A stretch of 64,000 nt of DNA from Coptis chinensis (GCA_015680905.1 CM027381.1:60702501-60766500), one strand, 5' to 3'. Positions 32,906 to 44,885 are shown, counted from the stretch's first letter. The notes: generated from the letters alone by a model not told the origin. Translations and numbers: made by a program.

Positions 32906-34328
32906 AGTGTGGGGGGAAAAAAACGAATTTCAAGTTTATTTTCTATTGCTTCTCAAAATCTTCAAATTTTCACTTATAAAATTTGAAAATTTCGAGAGGA
33001 GGCGATGTGGTGGCCAAATATCGTACATACCGATATTCGCCATTATTTCAATAAAGTTCTAATACAATATTGGCATGAGGGCCGATATATTCATGATAAA
33101 TTGCAGGTTCAAAACAGTGCTACAAGGATGGACACATGCCATAAAGAGATTGAAGGAAGCCCATGTGGAGGAGGTATAAAAGGAAGAAAGGGACAAGTGA
33201 GAAAAGGGGATCACAATCATTGAATTCATTACACAAGTCAGAGACAGAATATTTTTAGAAAAGGAAGCTCCGCTTTTATTACTTGGAACCAAAGAGAGTG
33301 TGAGAAAACATTGTAAACCCCATTAATGGAATAAGAAAAGCTTAGTTAAATTCAAATTCTCTTCTTGTATCTCACAATACCTACACAAAATAGTAATATA
33401 CAATTCCATTATCAGAAACAACAAAGTGGATTACTGGATTTGGAATTTTTGGCGACAACCTGTAATCAATGTCGACTGTCGAAAGTGGCTAATGGACTGT
33501 GGACCTGTGCTTGCTTAAATGGGTTTAAAAATGCCAATACAATCTTGGCCCATTATACACCAACGGGCTTTATGGACTTTGCTTCTTAAGCTAAAGCCCC
33601 TAATTTTTATGCGGTTTGCTTATTTCTCAAGCTACCCGGACACCCGGTCCAAACTCCAAAATCGAGTAAAAATTTTACGCGGTTCGATTTATATTTCTTA
33701 ATCTACCCTGTTTGCTGATTTCCTACGCTACCCGGTCCTTCATCAAAATTCAAAACAACAACAATTCTAGGGTCTACAGCTTAAAGTTTTTCTTAACTAA
33801 TTTTTGTTAATCATGCAGAAGTCATAAGAGAAAGTGCATAAATTTATGGGGGCATGATTAGCTATTGAATGGGAAAGTATTACAAGAAGTTTTCTTTTGC
33901 GGTTTGAGTTGTGGGCAGTTCGTTTCTCTTATAAAGCCATCTCGGTGAGTTGTAGCCCAAACTTTTGGCATTGATCACATCGTTTGTTTTGCGCATTACC
34001 ATATGCCTTGTTTTGTAATATTGAGTGCTTCGTTGGTTTAACAGTTGGGGACATTTTGTATTCTTCTTTTATCCCTGTATTGTGAATTTTGTGTCCCAAA
34101 GAAGTGTGATTTATTTTCATTGCAAGGTTAGTAATAATAATCTTGAATAAGTGTGACCAGGCAAACAATTAACTGAATTACATACTTAACAACTTTAAAC
34201 TCGGCTATATTTATATATTTTTGAACTTCTGTTCGAGCCTTAATTTTAGTTTAGTCAATGCTACTCTTTTGCAGTGGTTGAGCATTTAGTCAATCACAAT
34301 TCCTGAAGCAGCAGTTGAGCGTGGCTGA
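32906..34328. other. Possible LTR end and PBS-like site, otherwise no gene
   Basis: CATTGTAAACCCCATTAATG near 33311 looks like the termination region of a plant LTR. It is followed at 33450 by TGGCGACAACC, which resembles a tRNA-Arg type primer site. If so, part of 29337-33440 could be a very long LTR with internal arrays, as in Ogre-like elements. No gag follows, so this is only a suggestion. The rest (33461-34328) has no recognisable coding content. Confidence 0.3.
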
Positions 34329-34551
34329 AGGCTTTCTTTTGCTAAAAAAGTTAAGGCCAACGCTTCCATGGAAATAGATGTTTCTGTATTGCCGGTTCCT
34401 AGTATGAAAGGTAACATACCCTCTATCCGAATTCCTGAAAAAGCGCTTGAAAGAGGTATCAGCTTTTGCAAGTTTAGTTTAGTGGGACGATTAGACATCC
34501 CAAAGATCAAGCTTGATTCGGTTTGAGCGATAGCAGCTGAGAAATGGCGAC
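34329..34551 (+). pseudogene. DUF4283-type protein fragment, left part
   Basis: The plus frame reads LSFAKKVKANASMEID, LPVPSMKGNIPSIRIPEKAL, ERGISFCKFSLVGRL and DIPKIKLDSV, then an in-frame TGA at 34524 and AIAAEKWR. This is the N-terminal part of the DUF4283 domain found in plant LINE-type ORF1 and CCHC-knuckle proteins. It is interrupted at 34552 by the solo LTR and resumes at 38717 in frame across one copy of the GCGAC target site. Confidence 0.7.
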
Positions 34552-34663
34552 TGATAACAGCCCAAAACTATAGTTTTAACCCCTTAACAATAATACTTTT
34601 ATACCAATTATGCGAGTAATAAATAAAAGTTAATGCTGATTACGTGCTTTTATGTATTTCAAT

Positions 34664-35929
34664 CATTGGAGTTAATTATGTGCATAAATGTGTCACTTTT
34701 GCGAGATAAAAGAGCAAGGGTTGGTTGCTAAGAAGTTCTGTGATTAAAGGCCAAGATTCAAGGAGAAAAAGCCTTTTTAAAGCCCGGTCAAAGCTGAAAA
34801 GTCAAAGTCAACGCAGGCAGAAACAGCGTACAAAAATCAGCAAAACTTCCGAAGACCGTATCTTTGGACTCAGACCTCAGAATTTGGCCTACCTTATGTC
34901 AAAACGACCGTTTTGGAAAGAGCTTTCCAATGGTCTAAACCTTGACCCAATCAGAAGAGTAAAAGTAGACGAAAAGTTTGTTGAAGTCAAATCCAACTTA
35001 AAAGACCTCTATGGACTGAAGAAATTAGGTTTTGGGCTCGATTTTTCCGGCCCAAAACATGGCTCCAAGCCCATGCACAAAATTGGGGATCTCTTTCTCT
35101 TCTTGAAAGGAGGAAAGGAGGCAGACTCATTAGCTAGACCTAGATCAGAAATAAATTAGCTTAGACTCCATTTTTTAATTAGTGATTTACTTGTTTTTAA
35201 TTTAGTTTATTAAATCATTGAAAATTCATCATTAGATTAATAAAAGTAGTTAGTTATTAATAAATTTAGTTTTGGTTTATTAAATTACTTAGATCTACAT
35301 TCAGTTATTAATTAGTTGATAATCCTTTCTTAATTGTTAATTCATTTGTGAATCCTTGATTAGATCAAATTAGTAAATTTATAATCTTTATATCATGTCT
35401 TGCTTAAATTCATATAGAAATGATAGTTTAATGATTCAAAGCTAAAACCTCCATTAGAGGGATTTGAGGAAGCTTTGATAAAAACTTGATTGTGTTAGCT
35501 TAGAAATCGTTGTGATAATCTATTCAATTCTAGAAAGTAATTAGTTCACCATGAGAATAGGTTTGATTGTTTCACATGCTAGTTATTATTTGGTAGAGAT
35601 TGGCATGAATAATTAGGGATTAGAAATATCAATTTGTTATGCGAAAGCATTGCAATTGGGATTACGACGAATCTTCGCTAGTTAATTAAGTCGAGTTAAG
35701 GTGGAATCAAATCCCTCTAATTCCTCCTCATATAGTCAAATTAGCAATTCCGTAGTTTGAATTATCGTATCCTAACTAGTAGTTTCCCATCATAGTATAA
35801 TCCTATCGTTACTCTCATTAACCTTGATAGACTGATAATCGTAGTTAACTTAGAATTCTAAAGAACTAGGAGTGGAACGAATTTTCTATTCCAACTATAT
35901 TGCAATAGCATCGAGAGTAGAAAACTTTG

Positions 35930-35931
<2 letters not shown>
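34664..35931 (+). repeat. LTR body, copy A
   Basis: Begins at ATTGGAGTTAATTATGTG within the LTR and ends at AGAGTAGAAAACTTTGAT before the first (TA)n tract. It is the only copy with the natural LTR 5' end attached. Confidence 0.85.

Positions 35932-35992
<61 letters not shown>
35932..35992. repeat. (TA)n microsatellite between LTR copies A and B
   Basis: About 60 bp of uninterrupted TA. Equivalent tracts lie at 37274-37310 (~37 bp) and 38576-38640 (~65 bp), each after the same TTTGATAA phrase. The first two are followed by TTGGAGTTAATT and the last by the LTR end. Confidence 0.95.
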
Positions 35993-35996
<4 letters not shown>

Positions 35997-37272
35997 GTTA
36001 ATTATGTGCATAAATGTGTCACTTTTGAGAGATAAAAGAGCAAGGGTTGGTTGCTAAGAAGTTCTGTGATTAAAGGCCAAGATTCAAGGAGAAAAGCCTT
36101 TTAAAAAGCCCCGGTCAAAGCTGAAAAGTCAAAGTCAACCTTGAGTAAACAAAGAGTACAAAAATCAGCAAAACTTCCGAAGACCGTATCTTTGGACTCA
36201 GACCTCAGAATTGGGCCTACCTTATGTCAAAACGACCGTTTTGGAAAGAGCTTTCCAATGGTCTAAACCTTGACCCAATCAGAAGAGTAAAAGTAGACGA
36301 AAAGTTTGTTGAAGTCAAATCCAACTTAAAAGACCTCTATGGACTGAAGAAATTAGGTTTTGGGCTCGATTTTTCCGGCCCAAAACATGGCTCCAAGCCC
36401 ATGCACAAAATTGGGGATCTCTTTCTCTTCTTGAAAGGAGGAAAGGAGGCAGACTCATTAGCGAGACCTAGATCAGAAATAAATTAGCTTAGACTCCATT
36501 TTTTAATTAGTGATTTACTTGTTTTTAATTTAGTTTATTAAATCATTGAAAATTCATCATTAGATTAATAAAAGTAGTTAGTTATTAATAAATTTAGTTT
36601 TGGTTTATTAAATTACTTAGATCTACATTCAGTTATTAATTAGTTGATAATCCTTTCTTAATTGTTAATTCAGTTGTGAATCCTTGATTAGATCAAATTA
36701 GTAAATTTATAATCTTTATATCATGTCTTGCTTAAATTCATATAGAAATGATAGTTTAATGATTCAAAGCTAAAACCTCCATTAGAGGGATTTGAGGAAG
36801 CTTTGATAAAAACTTGATTGTGTTAGCTTAGAAATCGTTGTGATAATCTATTCAATTCTAGAAAGTAATTAGTTCACCATGAGAATAGGTTTGATTGTTT
36901 CACATGCTAGTTATTATTTGGTAGAGATTGGCATGAATAATTAGGGATTAGAAATATCAATTTGTTATCTGAAAAGCAGCAATTGGGATTTGCTAGTTAA
37001 TTAAGTCGAAGTTAAGGTGGAATCGCTAGTTAATCGAGTTAAGGTGGAATCAAATCCTCTAATTCCTCCTCATATAGTCAAATTAGCAATTCCAGTAGTT
37101 TGAATATATCGTATCCTAACTAGTAGTTTCCCATCATAGTATAATCCTATCGTTACTCTCATTAACCTTGATAGTACGATAATCGTAGTTAACTTAGAAT
37201 TCTAAAGAACTAGGAGTGGAGCAATTTTCTATTTCAACTATATTGCAATAGCATCGAGAGTAGAAAACTTTG

Positions 37273-37273
<1 letters not shown>
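35993..37273 (+). repeat. LTR body, copy B
   Basis: Starts TTGGAGTTAATTATGTG straight out of the (TA)n tract. Nearly identical to copies A and C but with local scrambles: near 36140 (CTTGAGTAAACAAAG instead of GCAGGCAGAAACAGC), and near 36970-37040, where a GCTAGTTAAT...GTTAAGGTGGAATC segment is duplicated. Confidence 0.85.
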
Positions 37274-37310
<37 letters not shown>

Positions 37311-37315
<5 letters not shown>

Positions 37316-38573
37316 GTTAATTATGTGCATAAATGTGTCACTTTTGTGAGATAAAAGAGCAAGGGTTGGTTGCTAAGAAGTTCTGTGATTAAAGGCCAAG
37401 ATTCAAGGAGAAAAAGCCTTTTTAAAGCCCGGTCAAAGCTGAAAAGTCAAAGTCAACGCAGGCAGAAACAGCGTACAAAAATAAGCAAAACTTCGAAGAC
37501 CGTATCTTTGGACTCAGACCTCAGAATTGGGCCTACCTTATGTCAAAACGACCGTTTTGGAAAGAGCTTTCCAATGGTCTAAACCTTGACCCAATCAGAA
37601 GAGTAAAAGTAGACGAAAAGTTTGTTGAAGTCAAATCCAAAAAAAAAGACCTCATGGATTCGAAGAAATTAGGTTTTGGGCTCGATTTTTCCGGCCCAAA
37701 ACATGGCTCCAAGCCCATGCACAAAATTGGGGATCTCTTTCTCTTCTTGAAAGGAGGAAAGGAGGCAGACTCATTAGCTAGACCTAGATCAGAAATAAAT
37801 TAGCTTAGACTCCATTTTTTAATTAGTGATTTACTTGTTTTTAATTTAGTTTATTAAATCATTGAAAATTCATCATTAGATTAATAAAAGTAGTTAGTTA
37901 TTAATAAATTTAGTTTCGGTTTATTAAATTACTTAGATCTACATTCAGTTATTAATTAGTTGATAATCCTTTCTTAATTGTTAATTCATTTGTGAATCCT
38001 TGATTAGATCAAATTAGTAAATTTATAATCTTTATATCATGTCTTGCTTAAATTCATATAGAAATGATAGTTTAATGATTCAAAGCTAAAACCTCCATTA
38101 GAGGGATTTGAGGAAGCTTTGATAAAAACTTGATTGTGTTAGCTTAGAAATCGTTGTGATAATCTATTCAATTCTAGAAAGTAATTAGTTCACCATGAGA
38201 ATAGGTTTGATTGTTTCACATGCTAGTTATTATTTGGTAGAGATTGGCATGAATAATTAGGGATTAGAAATATCAATTTGTTATGCAAAAGCATTGCAAT
38301 TGGGATTACGACGAATCTTCGCTAGTTAATTAAGTCGAGTTAAGGTGGAATCAAATCCCCCTAATTCCTCCTCATATAGTCAAATTAGCAATTCCGTAGT
38401 TTGAATTATCGTATCCTAACTAGTAGTTTCCCATCATAGTATAATCCTATCGTTACTCTCATTAACCTTGATAGACTGATAATCGTAGTTAACTTAGAAT
38501 TCTAAAGAACTAGGAGTGGAACGAATTTTCTATTCCAACTATATTGCAATAGCATCGAGAGTAGAAAACTTTG

Positions 38574-38575
<2 letters not shown>
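37311..38575 (+). repeat. LTR body, copy C
   Basis: Third near-identical copy, distinguished by an A-run near 37640 and GATTCG for TATGGACTG near 37655. It continues through the last (TA)n tract into the natural LTR 3' end (38641-38716). Confidence 0.85.
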
Positions 38576-38643
<68 letters not shown>

Positions 38644-38716
38644 ACATAAGCTTTAGTTTTACTTACCTTGTCGTAATTGTATTCGTTGGTAAAACTTGCA
38701 TTTTTACCATTTATCA

Positions 38717-38803
38717 GCGACCAAAAGGTAATTGGAAAATCGTTCCACTTGGTAAGGGTTTTTTCATGATTAGGCTAACTTGTGAAGATGATTTAGTTAA
38801 AAG
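38717..38803 (+). pseudogene. DUF4283-type protein fragment, right part
   Basis: Directly after the solo LTR the frame reads RPKGNWKIVPLGKGFFMIRL then TCEDDLVKS, exactly the expected continuation of the DUF4283 domain from 34551. Homology stops near 38803, probably where the second Tat element begins. Confidence 0.7.
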
Positions 38804-39043
38804 CCACCCCTAGAATTACATTGACTTGATTTCAGCACCTTGATTCCACCTTGACCCACCAGCATCTTGACTCCAGTCTCACTTCAAGGTGCTGGATACG
38901 TAGGCATCTTCTTACTCACGAAGAACAGCCATTACCATCAACCCAAACCAACCCCGGCCATTTCTTCATCTAAACTAGAGCTAAGTCATAAACACTTTGT
39001 GTAATGCCCAACTAATCCCACGGGATAAAATCAGACATTTACA
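38804..39043 (+). repeat. 5' LTR of second Tat element (left end uncertain)
   Basis: The right end is clear: ACATTTACA followed by the PBS. The left end cannot be placed because the matching 3' LTR is not in the window. TTGACTTGATTTCAG near 38820 is one candidate start. Confidence 0.45.
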
Positions 39044-39045
39044 TT

Positions 39046-39060
39046 TGGCGCCGTCTGTGT
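39046..39060 (+). promoter_or_regulatory. Primer-binding site
   Basis: TGGCGCCGTCTGTGT three bases after the LTR end, the common primer-site form in Tat and related plant gypsy elements. Confidence 0.8.
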
Positions 39061-39143
39061 TAGATTTCTTGAAAATCCGATAACTCACACAACTTCGATC
39101 TCTCATCCACCGATCAACTTCCTCTTTCACTCCAGCTTTCAAA

Positions 39144-40467
39144 ATGGATGTTGATCCACTTCAACTACCCACTACAGCTGAACTAGCAGCTCAATATCAA
39201 TTACTCCAAGAGCAGTACTATGCCTTCAAAGCCACACATCCCGACCTACCAGCTCACGGATCTGAAGCAGAAAACAATGGTGACCCAACTCACGTCCAAG
39301 CCCACACTGAAGCTGCTACCACAGCCGCAGTACAACACCCTCCCACCATCACAAAACTACATGGAAGCAAAGAAATGTTCCATGCTGTTCTCCAAACACT
39401 ACAAAAATTCAATGACTTTCCACTTGCCAAAGAAATCCAAGAAATAGTTGCACCACTGCACTTCCAACAGCCAGATTTCGTCATGTACGATGGCTTCACT
39501 TTTCCATTCGAGCACATCAAAAGTTTCCTTCACCGCCTGACCATGTACACTCACCTTGACGAGTTGTTATGCCATATTTTTCCATCCACTTTCCAAGGAC
39601 CTGCTCTCAAATGGTTCTTCAACCTACCTGCCGCTTCCATTGTCATGCATCTTCTACTCCTTCAAAACTATCTTCACACAGGAATTTTATCACAATCGAG
39701 CCAAATAACCAACCATGGCCTCCATCTTCAAAACTCACCAGCGGCATTCGGAAACACTCGAATCTTACCTTTAATGATTCAAAAAAAGTTGTTTAGTCAC
39801 TCTACCATACTGTTCCTGAGTTGGTCATCATCATCGCCATCCGTAATGGCCTACAACCCACTTTTAACCTTAGTCGATCACTGTTGAGAGGCGACCCCAC
39901 CACTACATTAGGAAACTTGTACAAGAAAACAAGTACATCAAAGAAGAAAGTAGACTTACCACACTCACTAAGTGAAACGAATTGGTGGCAACAACATCCA
40001 CTTACAATCCAAGCCCCAAACGGCCAAGAGACCCCGATCATGAACCATTCACCAACCTCACCAAACTACTACATCTAGACACTCGATCAAACCGAGTGTA
40101 TACACCTCTCAATCGATCATTGTCTCAAATCTATAATCGAATCAAGAACGCCAGATAGTTCAAACTTGAAATCCGGCAAATCAAAGAACTTCCTAATCGT
40201 GCTTATTGTCAGTTTCACAACATTCGCTCTCATCCCATCGACCGATGCTGTAGTCTGAAAAATTACATACAAGACCTGATCGACCATGGCAAGCTAGGTA
40301 ACTTTGTCGACCAGCCACACGATCCATTCCGTCGTCTCTTACTAGCACACCATGACCGTTCCCGTTCACCGCCCAATCGTAGAAACCATCATCCCATCCA
40401 TCGTCGCACTCACTCGCCAAGACGACAACCATCATCACCTCTAGTTCCACAACACAATCACAATTGA
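39144..40467 (+). pseudogene. gag: gag of second Tat element (broken)
   Basis: ATG at 39144 (MDVDPLQLPTTAELAAQY). Capsid-type blocks FVMYDGFTFPFEHIKSFLHR, LLCHIFPSTFQGPALKWFF follow. A frameshift near 39640 breaks the frame: downstream, ELVIIIAIRNGLQPTFNLSR lies in another frame and the zinc-knuckle-like AYCQFHNIRSHPIDRCCSLK in the segment around 40200-40260. The end is Arg/His/Ser-rich (HHDRSRSPPNRRNHHP). The order matches gag of the first Tat element. Confidence 0.82.
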
Positions 40468-40599
40468 CTCCTTTCTCCCATCGCCAACCAAGAAGACGAC
40501 AAAGTAATTCACACCATCATTCAGGCCGACGAACCAACTGCAAAATATTCCCACCGCGACAAGTTTCGCCAGATTGGTGATAAGAATCATTGTTTCAAT

Positions 40600-41050
40600 C
40601 TCACCCACACTAGAGCTTCAGTCATCCCACCCGTCAAAAGACTTAGCCTAGCCATATTGTACTTCATAGACGATGACCTCAACAAAATCTACACCCCGCA
40701 TAACGACGCACTCGTCGTCCAGCTTAAAGTCAAAGGTGTCCGAGTCCAACGAATCCTAGTTGACCCTGGCAGCTCCTGTGACATCCTTTACTACAACACC
40801 TTCAAACAACTCAGGTTACCTGACTTTATTCTAATCCCAATAGTCGCTCCAATCTATAGCTTCAACAGACTTCGAACTGATCCCAAAGGTGATGTCTTAC
40901 TACCACCGACAACATAGGATTCGAAGTTACCATGCGAACCCACTTCAACGTCCTCGACATCCCCTCTTCATACAATGCCATCTTGGGGCGTCCCTGGACC
41001 CACAACATGAAACTTGTTCCATCAACCCTGCATTAAGTCACCCGCTTCCC
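40600..41050 (+). pseudogene. pro: Aspartic protease of second Tat element
   Basis: DDDLNKIYTPHNDALVVQLK, then ILVDPGSSCDILYYNTFKQL (again D-P-G-S-S), SFNRLRTDPKGDVLLPPTT, a TAG near 40915 with a shift of frame, then THFNVLDIPSSYNAILGRPW. The same Pro in the active-site loop as in the first Tat element supports a lineage trait. Confidence 0.8.
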
Positions 41051-41066
41051 TAACCCACATGGTATC

Positions 41067-42300
41067 ATGGAACTCGGCGGCAATCAACTACAAGCACAAC
41101 AATGCAGTCAAATAAACACCAGCACTCCCGAAGAAACACTTTATCAGACAGTATTCACTCCTCCTCCACCACCCGCCATTCCAGCTGCATCGACTCCAGA
41201 ACAAGGTCAGACTCCCACACCCCCAGCTCTTAAGCTATTCACTAATGTTCTAGGCGTCCAAGTCAACATAGGCACAGAGACAAACCCTCAAAATGTACTC
41301 ATTGGTTGTGACCTAGAACAAACCATCCATGATCAGATTGTAAAAATACTCACTGATAATAAAGATGTTTTTGCTTTCTCGTATATCGATATGCCTGACA
41401 TAGATCCCTCAGTAGCATGCCATTGACTCAATGACAATCCCAAATATTGACCTATCTAACAGTGACCTTGCACTTTGTCACTTAGATACAAGCATAAGGC
41501 CCATGACGAGATAGTACGACTGAAAAAAGTTAGGTTCATTAAACCTGCTATCATGCCCAAATGGGTCGCCAACATTGTCGTTGTCCCATAAAAGAACGGT
41601 CAAGTCCGCGTTTGTGTCAACTTCACAGACATCAACAAAGCATGCCCAAAAGACAGTTTCCCACTATCACGAATTGACCTCCTTGTTGACCAAACTTGAG
41701 GCCACGCCTTACTCTCATTTATAGATGCATATAGCAAGTACAACCAGATCCCACTCCACCCGGATGATCAAGAAAAGACCGCTTTCATCACTGAAGAAGG
41801 TTTATACTACTACACTGTCTTCCCATTCGGTCTCAAGAATGCAAGAGCCACATTCCAATGACTCATCAACACCATCTTCAGTGATATGATCTATAACACC
41901 ATGGAAGTTTATGTTGATGATATGCTCATCAAAAGTATGGAAGCCGCTGAGCACAACATGCACTTACAAGCTACTTTTTATCGACTACGCCAGTATAAAA
42001 TGAAACTCAATCCTGCCAAATGCCTTTTTGGTGTCACTTCAGGTAAATTCCTTGGGTACCTTGTTTCTAAACGAGGAATCGAGGCAAATCCCGATCAAAT
42101 TCGAGCTATAGTCGACATGCTAACTCCAACCACCAAAAAGCAAATACAACGACTCAATGGACAAGTCGCCACTCTTAATCGATTTATCTCCAAAGCATCT
42201 AATAAATGTTGGCCTATCCTCGAAATCTTCCGCAAAGGATCTCCATACACATGGAACGACGAGTGCAACGAAACTTTCTCCAAGCTCAAAACCTATCTTT
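41067..42300 (+). pseudogene. pol: Reverse transcriptase of second Tat element
   Basis: After a Pro/Thr-rich linker: DNKDVFAFSYIDMPDIDPSV, several stops between 41424 and 41700, VCVNFTDINKACPKDSFPLS, LLSFIDAYSKYNQIPLH (catalytic Asp), FGLKNARATFQ, a TGA in place of a likely Arg/Trp codon near 41860, MEVYVDDMLIKSM (YVDD intact), LNPAKCLFGVTSGKFLGYLV and the thumb QIQRLNGQVATLNRFISKAS. The frame from 41886 onward is open through RNase H. Confidence 0.88.
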
Positions 42301-42773
42301 CCACTCGACCAGTAATCTCCACCCATGTTGGCAATGAAGATCTCTATCTATATCTCTCCATATCAGATTTCGCAATCAGCTCTGTACTTCTCAAAAATGA
42401 CAATGGAATCGAGAAGCCGGTGTACTTCACAAGCAAAACACTGCTACCCACAGAACAACAATACAGTCCACTCGAAAAGGTTGTCTTCGCTCTTCATTAC
42501 TCTGCTCAAAAGTTCAAACCATATTTTCAAGGGTGCACAATCAAAGTCATCACTGAATACCCCTTGAAACATATCCTGAGTGACAAATCCAAACCCACTC
42601 ACATCGCCAAATGGGTAGTCAAATTAGCAGAACACGATATCGACTTCCTACCACCAACAACTCTCAAAACTCAAGCATTCACCGATTTCCTAACTGACTT
42701 CCCAATCGAAGATCCACATTGGCACCCAAAATACGAACCTCGACCACCAAAACCTACCGAACAAGACATATGA
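42301..42773 (+). pseudogene. pol: First RNase H of second Tat element
   Basis: LYLYLSISDFAISSVLLKND, VYFTSKTLLPTEQQYSPLEK and ALHYSAQKFKPYFQGCTIKV in the same open frame as the RT thumb, ending with a linker rich in Pro and a TGA at 42771. Confidence 0.82.
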
Positions 42774-43174
42774 TCCCTCTATGTCGATGGTTCCTACAAC
42801 AACGATGGTAGCGGTATCGGCGTGACACTTCACTCACCAGAGAGCTCCATCATCAAAAAACCTGTTCGTATGGATTTCACTACCTCTAACAATGAAGCAG
42901 AATATGTAGCTCTTATTAATAGTTTGCGTACCGCCCAAACCCTCAAAGCTCATAAAATCAATGCATACAATGACTCCTAGCTAGTGGTCAAGCAAATCAA
43001 CAGCGAATATCTCACCAACACCGACAATCTCGACCGATACCTGCACTTGGCTAGACGCTTAGCCAATTCATTCACAAAATTCAACCTTGAACATATTCCT
43101 CGAGACGATAATCGACATGCTGACTCCCTAGCCTATCTCGCCACTCGAACTAATGCCACATCTCCCCGACTCAT
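42774..43174 (+). pseudogene. pol: Second (archaeal-type) RNase H, ending at the Athila insertion
   Basis: SLYVDGSYNNDGSGIGVTL (Asp), TSNNEAEYVALINSLRTA (Glu), KINAYNDS (Asp) with a TAG near 42978, and RDDNRHADSLAYLATRTNA (last Asp). The frame runs into the CTCAT target site at 43170-43174 and resumes at 61161. Confidence 0.85.
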
Positions 43175-44869
43175 TGATAAGCACCCAAAAGTGTATTATG
43201 AAACCCCATTGAGACATATAAATTTGGTTAATTATGTGTTAAATAATCATGAAATAAATATGTTTTCATACTTTTGCAGGTATTCGCAGTAAACATAGAA
43301 ATATTATTTAAACCTGCAATAAAGCACGAGGAACGACATATATATGAATTTTTCCAAATCCGCACAGAAGCATCAAACTTCCAAAGCTCCTACCTCTTGA
43401 ACTAGGACTCCGAATGCGACAAGTGAGAGCTTTCGGATAATCAATATGATGAACTCTACGCATAGGCGGAAAGTTGTAAAATTGCCCAAAGATCGGACCG
43501 CCACTAGACTGCACATAGGACCCACTATACGGGCCTGCAAGATTGGATGAGTCATCAATCATGGAGTATTTCAAGACAAAAATGACAAATTATTGGTGCA
43601 AAGTTGACACCTTGTATGTAATTAATTAGATTAGGTGTTAATAGTGAAAAAAAGGCAAGGTGTCACTTTGTTTTAATGTGGTGGATAAAAATGAAGTAAA
43701 TGTGGTTTGATGTTTCACATGGGAGAAAATGAGATGTCTCTCAAATGGAGAAGAAAACAAAACAAGGGGGGGGAGACACTCTATTTACTCCTTTAACTTC
43801 TTTTTTCTTACCTTGTATTATTTTAGTTCATTAGTCATTTGGATTATTTAGTTTTTAGTTTTTAGTTTTTAGTTTTGTATTATTTTAAAACTAGGGTTAG
43901 TTAGACTCCCCATTTTCAAACCCCCCATTTTCAAAAATATTAGTCATACCCCTATTTGAGTGATCCAATGGTCAGATTTCTTCATCTAAAAAAAAATTCA
44001 TCTAAGTAACCATTGGATCTTGCAATTGGGGCGATTATCACTAATATTTTTGAAAACGGGGTAACACTAATTGCAACTAGTAATGGGGGGGGGGGGGGGG
44101 TAAGTCTAACTAACCCTAGTTTTAATGAGGAAACTTTGGTTTTCTTCTAGTTGAAAATAAATCAAAAGCAAGTGAGTTAGATAATTAGTCTTCTTTTTCC
44201 TTTTTCTCTCCCTCTTTTTGTACTTTCTAGCTTGTAATCCTTCATCCCAAGGATCATAAGCTAACTTCCCCTTGGGGAGTTAATCAAACTCATGTGAGGG
44301 AAAAATCTTTGTTGTTGGTTTGGTGGGTTGTTTAGGAAGAACAACTAGACCTACACCCTATCCCAAAATGATAGTTGGTGTAGTGTCTAGTTAGGGATAA
44401 AAGTGATGAGCTTAGAGATAAGTCATTGCTTTGGTTCCACTTGCTAGCATGTATGAGCTTAGAGATGAGCCATACATGTTAGGGATCAAGTTTTCTTTTA
44501 TTAGACTTATCTATGAGTTCTACGAAGAATAAAATAAACTTATTAAAATCAACAACAAAAGTTAATTTCACATGAGGAGGATTAACTCTCCATATTTTCT
44601 TTTAGTAAATCGTATTGTGTTTTAGTTGCATTCACTTGAAACTTAATTTTTTTTTATGTTTTTGTAGAAAAGAAACCTAGTATTAGTATTTAAACTTACT
44701 CACTAGTTCCCTAAGAGTAAAAACCAAGTTGTAGTTGTCCTAGACTTTAGGTTAGATCGAATCTTTACTCCAACTATATGAACACGAATTTTTTGTGAGT
44801 AAAGGAAACTTTGAATTTGCACTTTTGTCAAATTAGAGACAATCTCTAACGTAGTAAAAGTGGAGATCA
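43175..44869 (+). repeat. 5' LTR of Athila-like element
   Basis: 1695 bp, longer than the 3' LTR (1456 bp) because a MITE of ~236 bp sits inside it. TG...CA ends. The first 40 bases are identical to 59700 onward. Confidence 0.93.
43887..44122. mobile_element. MITE (small non-autonomous DNA transposon) in the 5' LTR
   Basis: The termini are inverted copies of AAACTAGGGTTAGTTAGACT, and the body is itself palindromic: CATTTTCAAAAATATTAGT near 43932 pairs with ACTAATATTTTTGAAAACG near 44040. A G-run of ~16 lies at 44084-44100. It is absent from the 3' LTR. The flanks share TTA (possibly TTTTA), compatible with a Harbinger-type 3-bp target duplication, but the exact cut is ambiguous because the termini are themselves TTAA-rich. 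Confidence 0.8.
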
Positions 44870-44872
44870 AAA

Positions 44873-44885
44873 TGGCGCATTCTTT
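44873..44885 (+). promoter_or_regulatory. Primer-binding site-like sequence
   Basis: TGGCGCATTCTTT starts three bases after the 5' LTR. Only the TGGCGC core fits the common plant gypsy primer sites, so it may be degraded. Confidence 0.55.

Larger units (their letters stand above)
34552..38716 (+). mobile_element. Solo LTR of an Athila-like element with internal triplication
   Basis: Starts TGATAACAGCCC and ends CCATTTATCA, flanked by the target duplication GCGAC (34547-34551 and 38717-38721). The start matches the LTR at 2673. There is no internal coding region, PBS or polypurine tract, so it is a solo LTR. It is 4165 bp instead of the ~1.4-1.5 kb expected, because the body is present three times in tandem with (TA)n tracts between copies. 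The 87-codon frame repeated in each body (starting MSKRPFWKELSNG) is LTR sequence with no recognisable protein features. Confidence 0.85.

Noticed and set aside
34725..35159. 144-codon plus-strand frame, with 87-codon versions at 36224 and 37540
   Set aside because: It is LTR sequence repeated with each LTR body; conservation reflects the recent triplication. The related LTR at 2673 does not keep the frame and no protein family is recognised.
43308..43574. 88-codon minus-strand frame in the Athila LTR (also near 59900)
   Set aside because: Present in both LTRs because they are copies; the 3' LTR version is shorter, with no domain.
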